The notes under the pieces were generated by a model. It saw nothing but the letters and a program-made list of their open reading frames with translations. It ran no database searches and was not told the DNA's origin. Source: Plasmodiophora brassicae (Eukaryota; Endomyxa; Phytomyxea; Plasmodiophorida; Plasmodiophoridae). Taken from it: DNA of 64,000 nt. Both the position numbers and the translations under genes were made by a program. This document shows, piece by piece, positions 13,819-23,385 of this stretch. Each line of letters begins with the position of its first letter. The stretch's first letter is position 1. The DNA is taken from assembly GCA_039704465.1 (NCBI GenBank), contig JASFAU010000003.1:434001-498000 (forward strand), written 5' to 3'.

Positions 13819-15780
13819 ATGACGGGATTGTCCGCCGTGCAGGGCGATGCGACGGCGAAGCCGTACCTGAACGCAGCTGCGATCGGTGCCGCTGGGTCCG
13901 GCAAGACGTCGCTGATTGGCCACCTTGTGTATATCTTCTGGAAGCAGAACAAGCGTAGGTGCGGCAGGCGTCGCGCGGTACGATCGTGTGCTGACCAGGG
14001 GGTGTGCGCTGTCAGAAACGGACTGGCGCGTCAAGGTTGCGCCTGCCTGCAGCATGGACGAGAACGGTATCTCATCGTGTGTGTGTGTCGCCTGTGTGTA
14101 CAGAAAGCGCTGAAGGGGCAGCAGCTGGCCAAGGGAATCCAGTACGACATGGTCTGGCGATCTCGCGGCCCCCTGTCTGCTTGGCCTTGACGTCTTGTTG
14201 GGCAGATACTGGAACACATGCGAACCGATCGAGAACGGTGCAGCTCGGTCCAGCGACCGCTGTATTCGTTTGAGACAACGGTCTGGTCCTGCAATGTCGT
14301 AGACACAGCAGGTTCTCCTCCACATCATTGGTTTCCTGGTGCGCTTCGATTTAAGACTGGGTTGCGTTCAGGGATCGCTTCGCTAGCGGACGGCATGTTT
14401 ACAGCAGTGCTTCAGGCTGATCTGCTGCTGGTCGTCGTGTCCTGCGTCCCATCCGAGTTCGATGACAACCAGATGAAGCTCCTTTGGCAAACTGTCTGCG
14501 GTGTTGGAAGGTGGTCTCGTTCTGTGGCATAGCTTGTTCTTCCTTCATCCTGATTCTCGACAGGCCGTGCATTGTCGCCGTCAGTAAGATGGACCATCCC
14601 GAAGTGATGTTTAACGAAACCGTGTATACCGATATCAAGTCGCGGACGCTCAGGATCATGAAGGCTGCGAAACTGACGAAATCGTATGGGGCGTACATGT
14701 GACGGATGCTCCCTGCTCTGAATGCCTGCTCAATAGGTTTCGTGACAAGACGATGTTTGTTCCTGTGTCGACTGCACATGGTGACAACCTGTTGTCAATA
14801 TCCCCACGAACCATTTGGTATTCTGGACGGCCGCTTATTGAAGTAAGGATGCGCCTCGATCTCCCTGGTCGAACCTCATCGAGTCCGGATGCAGGCTCTT
14901 GATATCTGCCCTGAACCGTACGCGGATCCAGAGTCGCCGTTAAGGTTGGCAGTCCACGACGTGTTTAAGATCGGCGGTCTGTACGTACTTGCTCGTGGGG
15001 CTGCGGCTCGGTCTCATGGGAACGTCGTTAGGAATCGGGACGATTATTGTGGGTCGGGTTGAACAAGGCGTTATACGTTGTGGTATGAACATTAAGCTGG
15101 CGTGCGCCGGCATTACAGCTGAAGTCAGGGACTTGGAGATCAACAAGGTCCAAGTCGACGAAGGGCGTCCTGGAGCCACCGTCAGCATCCACGTTCGGGG
15201 CGTTGATGTACGCTCTGTGCACCCGGGCGAACTGATCTCGGATGCTAAGTGCCCTGTCCACCTGGTTTCAAACTTCACTGGTACCAGTGTCATTTGTTCG
15301 GTCCGTTCGAATCTGACCAGCTCGGTTGCTTCAGCCAAGGTCAAGGTTCTTCCCGAGGCATTCCCGATCGTTGTCGGGGATACATTCACCGTCAGCAGGC
15401 CGCGTTCTGTGGGAATCTATAACCGCTGACATTGCCTGTCTTCATTGCCTGTCTTGTAGTGCATTTTACATGCTGCATCGGTGCCCTGTACCGTTAACAG
15501 CCTGCTTGGCAAGTACGACGCCAGTTTCTCTACTCTTTTCGAAGATAATCCACGACGAGTCGACCCAGGAGACTGCGCCAGTGTAAACAGCATTGCCGTT
15601 GCGACCAAGGATGCCGTTAACATGCGATTCGAACAGATATGCCTTGTTCCAGAGAAACCGCTGTGCACTGAGGCGCAGACTGGTACCCACCGGTCGTCTT
15701 TGAATCGCGTAGTTCTCCGACACCTTCAGCGTGTCGTTGCATCCGGCATTGTGGAATCCGTTGTTCACCAACCTGCATGA
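13819..15780 (+). CDS. Divergent eEF1A-like translational GTPase
   Basis: Multi-exon gene with the three-domain plan of eEF1A/eRF3/HBS1. The P-loop is AAIGAAGSGKTSLIGHLVY (about 13875-13930), where eEF1A has GHVDSGKST. Switch I reads RERCSSVQRPLYSFET instead of RERGITIDIALWKFET. G3 is DTAG without the following catalytic His of DxPGH. G4 is SKMD instead of NKMD (about 14585). G5 is STAHGDN (about 14770). Domain 2 is recognised from PLRLAVHDVFKIGG (about 14935) and IGTIIVGRVEQGV; domain 3 ends RVVLRHLQRVVASGIVESV. The protein therefore keeps the fold but has lost several conserved residues. It may be a slow or non-hydrolysing paralogue, or a gene in decay. No interrupting stop was seen once introns are removed. 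Family confident, function unknown. Confidence 0.75.
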
Positions 15781-16721
15781 GGCGGCTAACCCGAGGAGGT
15801 CCCGGCTCTTGGCAACACCATTATTGAGGTTTGTAGAGACGTGCTATAAAACGTTGGTCGGGGCTAGCAATGCCTCCGATGTCACTTATCTGTTAGCGGT
15901 CCCGCATAGCACTGGAATACATGATGCCATCAAAGTGGGCCTTCAAAGTTAGTGTATTGGTTGAGTGTCCCGTGTGCATCGTGGCTGGCCACGAAGATGT
16001 GATCATCGACGCACCGATCTGCGGCGTCTCTCTCTCCGTTTGCTGACCGCCATGGGAAACACTCACCTGTGGAGTATGCGACTAAACATGGTGACGTGCG
16101 CGTTGCCGGAATGGCCAAGTCGTACCCATCCAGGTTGCCCACAGTCCCCAGGAGGGGGCAGTCGAAGCCTGCAGTCAGAAGTTCGCCGGATGATACACAT
16201 TCTACTCGTCGACTTCGGGGGACGTCGAACGGGACACTTCTCGCGCGATCATCCTGGTATCAAAGGCCAACCTGCAGCTGTCTTTGAGATCGTTCTCGAA
16301 AGATGTCTTTCGGGGAAGGGTATTGTAGCGCCAACGCCTACAACTCTACATTGCATCGATGAATCAAGCGACAGGCCGAAATGGGCATCTCCAAATATGC
16401 CTACTAGTGCTTTACGAAATGGAAAGCTGTCCAACAATAACACAAACTCAAGCTTCATACGTTGCGTCAGTTCCTCGTCCTCGTCTATGCCAGATCACAT
16501 CGTCGCAGAGAGGGGTGTCACCGACGACGGGCGGTTCGTCGCCGAAGCGGCAAGCGGCCAGCAGGCGCAACGGCGCCCTGAACCTTCTTGGCAACCATGA
16601 TCGAGCCTGGAGGGACATGCTATTCGATGTCGGTCACGGCGACTCCTCCGAATTGCCTTCTCACACAGCGTTCCCGCATCGAATACATGACGTCATCAGA
16701 CTGGTCTTTCAATGTACAATA
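15781..16721. other. Stretch with no supported gene
   Basis: About 940 bp between the eEF1A-like gene and the 3' end of the chromodomain gene. Open frames exist on both strands (for example 15965-16600, +) but they are serine-rich or basic and of mixed quality, and none matches a family I know. A small gene of several exons cannot be excluded. Confidence 0.5.
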
Positions 16722-17984
16722 TTACAAAGAATTCTCTGCTGTCGCCAAGCAAGCAAGGCCTGCGACGCAGACCGGCTCACTGGGTAAGGCCGGCTCACTG
16801 GGTAAGGCCGGCTCACTGGGTATCGACGGGCACGCCTCTTCCGCAACTGGGCTGCTTGGAGCTGGAGCATCAGGAGCGGCCGCGGCCGCATCCGTCATGC
16901 AACGAATGATATCGGTTAGACGTTGGGTCTCAGAGCGCTCTTGTTGGACCTCCTTTTCAAGGCGGTCAATCGTTTCGTAGGCTTCCTGCAAACGTTTGCG
17001 CTCGTTCTGCAGATCGTCGTTCAGTCGAGCGGCCTCCCCATGCGCGTGCACGAGTTGCTCATGAAGCTTCCCGACCACCTTTTCGAACTCCACAGCAACG
17101 TCTGCTATCACGGACGATCCCTTAAGTTTGTCCACTGGAGCAATAGGAACGCCCACTTACTGTCCCTGGTCGAATCAGGCTCTTCAGGCGAAGCGCACTC
17201 GCTGGCGGGAGCCTCGTCAATCGCGGGACGTTCTTCTGGAGCCTCCCTCTCCTTCGTAAACGGTTCCCCAGAGGTCACCTCGGCCACCTCGCCTGTGGCA
17301 GGAGGTTCGGCCGCTTCCGCGACGCCATCCGGCCCAACGTACTTGATGACCTTCATGCGCACGTCAGAGATCTTTGGTTTCTTGGCAACAGGTTCAACAG
17401 AATCGCCCTCGGCCTGGACCTTGGACTTCTTGCCCGTAATCCATGCGTCATCGCTGTCCTCCCCGATTACGTCCTCCAGGTCACTGAGTGATTTCTTTTC
17501 GAGCGACTTCTTTCTCGACTTCTTGGCCGAGTGCGACGACGCCTTCTTGTCCGACGTAGGCGTCCTGCGCTTCGGCGTCGACTTCTTCGGACGCATTGCC
17601 TCTTCACTAGAACCAACGCTTTCGTCGTCAGCGTCGGACTCACCGTAACGCTTCGACACGGATGGCATCGACGCCTTCTTCTGCCTCTCGTGCCATTCGT
17701 CGAGAATCGTCGGGCACATCAGGTTCTTGGCCGGTTCCCACGTATTGTACTTCTTCGCACTAGTAAACACCTGTGATCCAAACGCCATTCCCGCACGGCT
17801 GCGCAACGTTACGTACTATCCCTTCCATTTGACCTACAACGCGAGCCACTGAGTCACGAGCCACGACGGAAAGGCGACGACTGGTTATCACCTCGTACTC
17901 GACGCGGCCGTTGCGCGCCCGCTGCCCGACGATCTTCTCGACCTCGAAGAGCTCATCCGCGCCCGATGACCGGCGACGCACCAT
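16722..17984 (-). CDS. HP1-like chromodomain protein with C-terminal coiled coil
   Basis: A nuclear histone-methyl-lysine reader by homology. Exon 1 starts MVRRRSSGADELFEVEKIVG and ends RNGRVEYEV near 17890. After an intron the chromodomain resumes with KKYNTWEPAKNLMCPTILDEW (about 17690-17755). KYNTWEP matches the aromatic-cage region of the fold. A long basic/acidic linker follows (RPKKSTPKRRTP, SAKKSRKKSLEKKS). Exon 3 (17134-16722) is a coiled coil, EFEKVVGKLHEQLVHAHG to IDRLEKEVQQERSETQ. The tail has the repeat PSEPAL two to three times. Exons 2 and 3 are joined by a 26-nt intron (17135-17160) with GTAAGT and CCAG ends, giving D-MDKLKGSS in frame. There is no chromoshadow domain that I can recognise. 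The start Met at 17984 is the one directly before the chromodomain. Confidence 0.75.
16773..16822. repeat. 18-bp tandem repeat, about 2.7 copies
   Basis: The unit GGCTCACTGGGTAAGGCC is repeated almost perfectly inside the last exon of the chromodomain gene and encodes the PSEPAL repeat on the minus strand. The 18-bp period keeps the frame, so copy-number change would be tolerated. Confidence 0.8.
17135..17160 (-). other. 26-nt intron (GTAAGT...CCAG)
   Basis: On the minus strand the exon frame ...GAC A is followed by a perfect GTAAGT donor and, 26 nt later, a CCAG acceptor. Removing it converts a frame that ends quickly into the long coiled-coil exon. Longer alternatives using the nearby GTGCGC donor do not keep the frame. 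Confidence 0.6.
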
Positions 17985-18218
17985 CGCAGCAACGCCCAGC
18001 GACCTGTTAAACGCCAACCTCAACCGAATTCCCACGACGGAATGGACGCCTGTGCGGACTTCCTCCCGCACGTGCCGCGCAAATCTCTATAACAGCTACC
18101 TGATGCAGTTAAACCGTCCCGTCGCGCTTGCAGACACGATCGGCAGCACTGCCCATTGTGTCGAATACGAATTCTCGTGGCCGTACCCAGCAGGGCGGGC
18201 ACGTTTTGCCTATCGGCA

Positions 18219-19204
18219 ATGGTGGGCGCGACGGACTGGGAAGCTGCCATTTGGAATTTGGGTGCGCTACGGGTGGTGCCGTACGTGGTGGTGGCGGTGG
18301 TGGTCTGGTTGATGTCGTCGTCGGGGTTGCACGATCGTCGCGTGCTGGTGACGGGCGCGTCACGTGGACTGGGGCGGGCCATTTGCGAGCGCCTGGTGGC
18401 GGAAGGCGCAATCGTGGTCGCGACTGCGTCGTCGGAAGGCGGCCTGCACGACCTGGCGCGGCACCTGCCCGGTATTACGACGATCGTTGCGGATCTGTCG
18501 AACACAGATGAGGTCGACAAGCTCGGTAACCGATGGTTGTGAAGAGCAATTCCGCACTTTGACAGGACGGTTAGCTAACGCCGCCCTTCCACTGTACGGT
18601 CTGGTGAATTGCGCTGGGATCGCGATCACGTCGCCGTTTCTCGATACCGACATCGACGACTTTGACCGCACGTTCCGGATCAATGTTCGTGCGGTGATGA
18701 AGTTGTCGCAATCGGTGGCCAAAAGGATGGCCACCGATGGCGGAGGGTCCATTGTCAATATCTCGAGCATCTGTGGGAGCCATCCGTTGCGCGACCATGC
18801 CAGTTACTGCACGAGCAAGGCGGCCTTGGAGCACTTGTCACGCTGCATGGCGCTTGAACTGGGCAAACACGGGATTCGGGTCAATTGCATTGCACCGACG
18901 ATCACCATGACGGACATGGTACGTGCTGCAGGCACCTCGAATCGTCACTGCACATGTCCTCAGTGTAACCATTTAGGGCCGTCGAGCCTGGAGCGATCCT
19001 GTCAAGGCGAAGCCGATGATGGAGCGAACTCCGTTGGGGAGGTTCGCGGAGCCAGGTCTGAGCCTCTCGAACAGCCAGAACAGGTACTGAGTTCGAACTT
19101 GCACAGAGGACACTGCATCAGCCGTCGTCTATCTTCTCAGCCCTCAATCCGGGATGGTTCACGGCCAGACCATTGCTGTCGATGGAGGGTTTCTCATTGC
19201 CTAA
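18219..19204 (+). CDS. Short-chain dehydrogenase, L-xylulose/dicarbonyl reductase-like
   Basis: NADPH-dependent SDR most like DCXR (L-xylulose reductase). After a hydrophobic N-terminal span (VVPYVVVAVVVWLM) that may anchor it in a membrane, it shows the cofactor motif TGASRGLG and NCAGIA. The catalytic triad follows as SSICGS, then YCTSK, with ALELGKHGIRVNCIAPT. An intron follows TMTDM at about 18918. The next exon carries WSDPVKAKPMMERTPLGRFAEP, which closely follows the DCXR string [21 protein letters not shown]. The last exon ends SGMVHGQTIAVDGGFLIA with stop 19202-19204. Three or four exons. The N-terminal span is an addition relative to soluble DCXR. Start at 18219 is the first Met before the span; an internal Met at about 18310 would remove it. 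Confidence 0.82.
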
Positions 19205-19294
19205 TGAAGTGCTCGCAGTGCCACATCCTTGCGTGTCCGATCCGAATGATTCATAGATTTTTCTGGACGGCTGCCTACGCGGCGAGGCGAGAAG

Positions 19295-20266
19295 ATGGCG
19301 ACTTCACTGGAAGGTCGGCGTGTTCCGGACGCGACGTTCAGGTTCTTCAAGGATGGTCGGTTCACCGACGTGCGAACCGACCAACTATTCAACAATCAGT
19401 CGATCGTCGCCTTCGCACTTCCTGGTGCGTTCACTCCCACGTGCTCGAGCAACCACTTCCCACGGTACCTGGAGCTCGCTCAACACTTTTTCGATAACGG
19501 GGTGGATGCGATTCTGTGTATCAGGTCCGCGGTGTCTTGCCAGCGCGACGTGCCCTATTCAAATGACGGGTTCTCCTATTTCAGTGTCAACGATTCATTC
19601 GTACTGGATGCGTGGAGCAAGGACCAGGGCAACGACGATACCGTTGTAATGGTGCCTGATGGAAACGGAGAATTCACCAAGCAACTGGGCATGCTTCTGG
19701 ACCTGTCGTCCGCGGGCCTTGGGCACCGTTCCCGAAGATACTCAATGTTGGTTCGCGACGGCTTAATTGAGAAGGCGTTCGTCGAACCGAACGTTGTCGG
19801 TGACCCGTATGCGGTACGTCCGAATCACCTGGCCGTCCTGCCTATACGTCTGAAACCCGCGAAGGTGTCTGACGCAGATACGATGCTCGCGTACTTGTGC
19901 CCTTCTTTGATCCTTCAACCAGACATCACCGTGTTTACAAAGGCGACGTGCCCAGTATCCCACGCGGCAAAAGTTGTGGTTGATGTCCTGCGTTGAAATG
20001 GGCAATCGTCTGACGCGTCTGACGTATAGGAGTGGCTCAAGAATAGGTCCTTGTCATTTTCAGAAGTAGTCGTCGGCAAGGACGTCTCGAACCAGGTGCT
20101 TCGCGCCGTTTCTGGGTCGACGAAGGTTCCGCAAATCTTTGTCAGCGGCCACCATATTGGCGGGTTCGACGAGCTCCAAACCAGAGAGGCATGGATCCAG
20201 TCAGGCGAGGCACGCGAACCGAAGCTGAGTGCAGAAGCTGGCAGCGTGACGCCTCGTTCGGAATAA
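19295..20266 (+). CDS. Peroxiredoxin 5-glutaredoxin hybrid
   Basis: Thiol peroxidase with its own glutaredoxin-like reductant domain, as in bacterial hybrid Prx5. The N-terminal Prx5 domain has PGAFTPTCSSNHFP, where the Cys is peroxidatic. It continues across an intron (about 19518-19579) into SVNDSFVLDAWSKDQG and MVPDGNGEFTKQLGM. The C-terminal domain (from about 19922) reads DITVFTKATCPVSHAAK, KVPQIFVSGHHIGGFDEL and ends SAEAGSVTPRSE. The Grx active site is CPVS rather than CPYC, so the second cysteine is missing and the domain would work only by a monothiol mechanism. VPQIF and GG are the glutathione-binding motifs. Three or four exons, stop at 20266. Glutathione-dependent peroxide removal is inferred from the family. 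Confidence 0.85.
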
Positions 20267-20525
20267 CGATGCGGTGTGTGCGGGAGCCCCGGTCTCCCAC
20301 AAACTGGACTTGCATAGGTGAACGTGACGCTTGGGAATATTAGGCGACTTTACGATAAATGTACACGATGCGCATATATGTACACAGGCGACCCGGTGCA
20401 CTACCGCCAGACTCTCGAAACGACCCTGCTCGAATCAGACCGAACGGTCTGCGGTGTCTCGAGACAGGACTTCGCAACTGTCGATACGTCAGAGTTGTTC
20501 CTTTCGATGACCTACCCGCCGACGA

Positions 20526-22395
20526 TCAGTATCGTTGGGCAACGCTGACATTGGCGACACTTCGTACCGGGGAAAACGTGACGCGGCGGGAACGCCGATC
20601 GGGGGACGCCTGGAGCAGGTCCCTCATCTTCTTGATTTCTTCAGCTTGCCTCGTACATTGGGCAGCCGCACGTTCGTATGCTTGCATCAGCCTGCAACGA
20701 CACCCAGGTAAACTTGGCGCATGGCATTCATTGAGCAAAGACAGACTCGGCGTTCGAATCTTTGAGCTTGCTGCATTCGTCCATGCATATATCCAGCAGC
20801 CCCGACGACGAATCGTCAGTGCCCGACCCAGTTCTGCCTGCACGAACGCGAGACGTCAACCTCGTCGTTAATTACTATGATGGAATGCCCCCGCTTACTC
20901 GTTGACGGTTCACGCGGCATGTGGCGCTTCAGGGTCTCGATCTCACTTTGAAGCAAGTCGCATAGCCGGTCAGTCTGTTGCTCGCGTTGCCTCGCCCTTT
21001 CAAGTCCTTCGGTCAGCTCAACGACTCGCGTTCGCTACAAACGCAGTTAAAGGTGACGCTGCTGATGGACGTTTACAAGTCAGCCTAACCTCATTGGAGA
21101 GCTCTCTGACGAGTTCGTCGACGTCCGGTGGTGGTTCAGGTATGTCGCTGCCGGTAGGTCCGGCTGACCTTGACGGTGAAGGCTCCGTTGCCCTGGACCC
21201 ATTGGCGTCCGACGCCCTGGAGGGTTCCGCCCTGCGCTGGCCTGCATCCGCCGGTACTGACGACAACGTAGGCGTACATGCACGAGCAGGACGCGCGTGG
21301 TCATCGGTCGAAGTGGCGTCATTTACGACCGCATCCGACTGGGCAGGCTGTCGCTGCTGAACACGGACGCCTCCATCGCCCACCACGTCCTTGCGTTTCG
21401 CTGTGATCTCCGACAGCTGGGCCAACAGCTCGTCGACCTCGTTCCGCGACGCCAGCAGATCTGATCGGCACTGATCCAGACTGACGCACGCCTACACAAC
21501 ATCAGACGCCACCCAGACAAACGTTGTCAGTGACACCGCCCAGACCTGCCGATGAAGTTCACGACAGGCGTCCAGCTCGGTTTCGAATCGCGCTGAACGC
21601 TGCCGTTCGTTGTTCAGCATATCATTCGTGACGGCCAGACCGTTACGTAATCGCGTAACGAGCTCGGCGAGCGCCCTGATGCGGTCGTCATCGGCCGCCC
21701 TCTCCTTCGTGTCGCGCCGCGCCTGCGCCTCGTGCAGATCCTGCAGCCGACGAAGCTCGCGGTCCTTCCCTGAGGCAATCAAGCTTGGGTTCGTGACGCC
21801 GACCGAACACAGATCGACACCAACCTCGATAAAGGACGCCAAGTTCGTCGAGTTCTTGTCGAACGCGGAGCAGTTCCTTGGCTTTGCTGTCCCGATCCGC
21901 TTCAATGCTGATCCGTTCCAGCTGCAGCTGCACGATGGCCTCCCGTAGCCGGTTCAGTTCTCGGTCGAATTCCTCGGGGGTCCCTGGGGCGGCGTGCTGG
22001 GAGGCGGCCCGGTCCCGTTCGAGGTCGACAATGTACCGGCGCAGGTGCTCGATCTGCAGCATGGCGTTGTTCAAGTCAGCGCGAGCGACCGACAGCGACG
22101 ACCGCAGCTGCTTGTCGTTCGTCGGCATAGGCGGCAATGGGGCCGCGGGGGCATCTGGCGGACGCAACGGCGACGGGGGCACGGCCGGCGCGATCGGGCT
22201 GTATTCTTCGAACGACAACTGCTTGCCGGCGGGCACCGGTGTCCACAGCTGCGTCGACGCATCAGTGATCGTTGATGGCGCCGGTGATACCGCCGCGAAC
22301 GACGCCGGCGTCGGCCAGCGAGCGCCGTCCGGTCTCTGGAACGCCATCGACGCCCCCGGCGGATTTGACGAAGGTAGCCCCGTCAACGAGGCCAA
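20526..22395 (-). CDS. Coiled-coil protein of unknown function
   Basis: Multi-exon gene starting MASLTGLPSSNPPG at 22395. The N-terminal 100 residues are Pro/Ala rich and probably disordered. Long coiled coils follow (SVARADLNNAMLQIEHLRR, EEFDRELNRLREAIVQLQ, RIRALAELVTRLRNGL). Another exon (21425-21018) is acidic and serine-rich. The last exon (20843-20526) has YERAAAQCTRQAEEIKKM and the basic end RRSRRVTFSPVRSVANVS. No catalytic domain seen. Such proteins are often cytoskeletal or centrosomal, but that is only a suggestion. Convergent with the Prx-Grx gene. Confidence 0.6.
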
Positions 22396-22513
22396 AAAAA
22401 CGGCAGTTCCGATTTTGCATTTTTGCGTCCGAACAGAGGCAGCGCCTTGTTCATGGGCCTGTCTTTGCAGCAGCCATCTCCTGAGCAGGTCGACTGTTCC
22501 AGATATTCGTAAG

Positions 22514-23222
22514 TTATTTTATAAAGACGTCGTCGTCGTCGTCGTCGTCTTGGAAAGCGAGGCGCCTGTGTTCCGAGGGAAGGACCAGGACTCGATTGTG
22601 GCAGAGGCCGAGATGGGCGCTGGAAATGATCACGTAGACCAGGAGAGCGGCCGTCGTGCCGATGGACGCTAGGTCGCGGACGATGAACAGTTGCAAGGCG
22701 CCGGTCGTTGTGTCTGTGACACTGCACGCAGCGGAAGCGATACAGTCGAGCTCGTACGCCTGGAAGACCTCGGAGGCCATGTCCAGCACCAGCAAGACGG
22801 GTGACAGCGCGATGGTAGTCGCTCGGAACGTCCAACCTTGTTGACAGGCTGCTAGGCCTGACACCAGGAAGAGGCATGCGCGGACTCCTGCCCACCACCC
22901 TTTACTAACCGACTCCGGGCTGAAGAACGAAGTCGTGGCCGGGTACGTTGCTCGGTTCGTCAGCACCGATGCGCAGGCCTGGCATACAGCCGCATCTGTC
23001 AGATCGGGTTTGCGCTGGAACACGACGGGCGCTCACGATTTGACAAACGCCGAGGACCCGTAGGTCGAGAAGGGCACGTTTGGCGAAGTCTGGCGCGGAT
23101 GGCCGGAACATGCGTCGGTATCGATATACGATGATGGCCAGAACCGATGCCGCTACGACAGCGGACTCCAGCCATAGCGTGTTGGGTGCTTGCCAGATCA
23201 CGGGCACCGTCTGGCTCGCCAT
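22514..23222 (-). CDS. Small multi-span membrane protein with poly-Asp tail
   Basis: Two exons. Exon 1 starts MASQTVPVIWQAPNTLWLES and contains the span AVVAASVLAIIVYRYRR. A 41-nt intron (about 22998-23038) joins VCQI to DAAVCQACASVLTNR in frame. Exon 2 has three further hydrophobic stretches, including ACLFLVSGLAACQQG, TTIALSPVLLVLD and IGTTAALLVYVIISSAHLG. The C-terminus is RRLAFQDDDDDDDVFIK, encoded by a run of GAC/GAT codons that appears as (GTC)n on the plus strand at about 22530-22550. A Cys pair (CQAC) faces the first loop. Not recognised; about 220 residues, four or five spans. Confidence 0.6.
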
Positions 23223-23385
23223 CCTGCGAACGCCAAACGCAGCCTACGATTAGCGGGGAGATCATATCGGGTACCCGTTGGAAGCCGATGCGAACCGAAA
23301 CATGAAACCGATGGCCTGATAAGCTCAGTACTCTGACACACGGCAGTGGCGTATAAATATATTTAGTTCTTAGTCTAAGTGCGTA

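Noticed and set aside
15965..16600. 211-codon plus-strand frame
   Set aside because: Mixed basic and Ser-rich sequence without motifs; no splice partner or homology seen.
22514..22560. (GTC)n microsatellite as an independent element
   Set aside because: It is the Asp-codon run at the end of the membrane protein on the minus strand.
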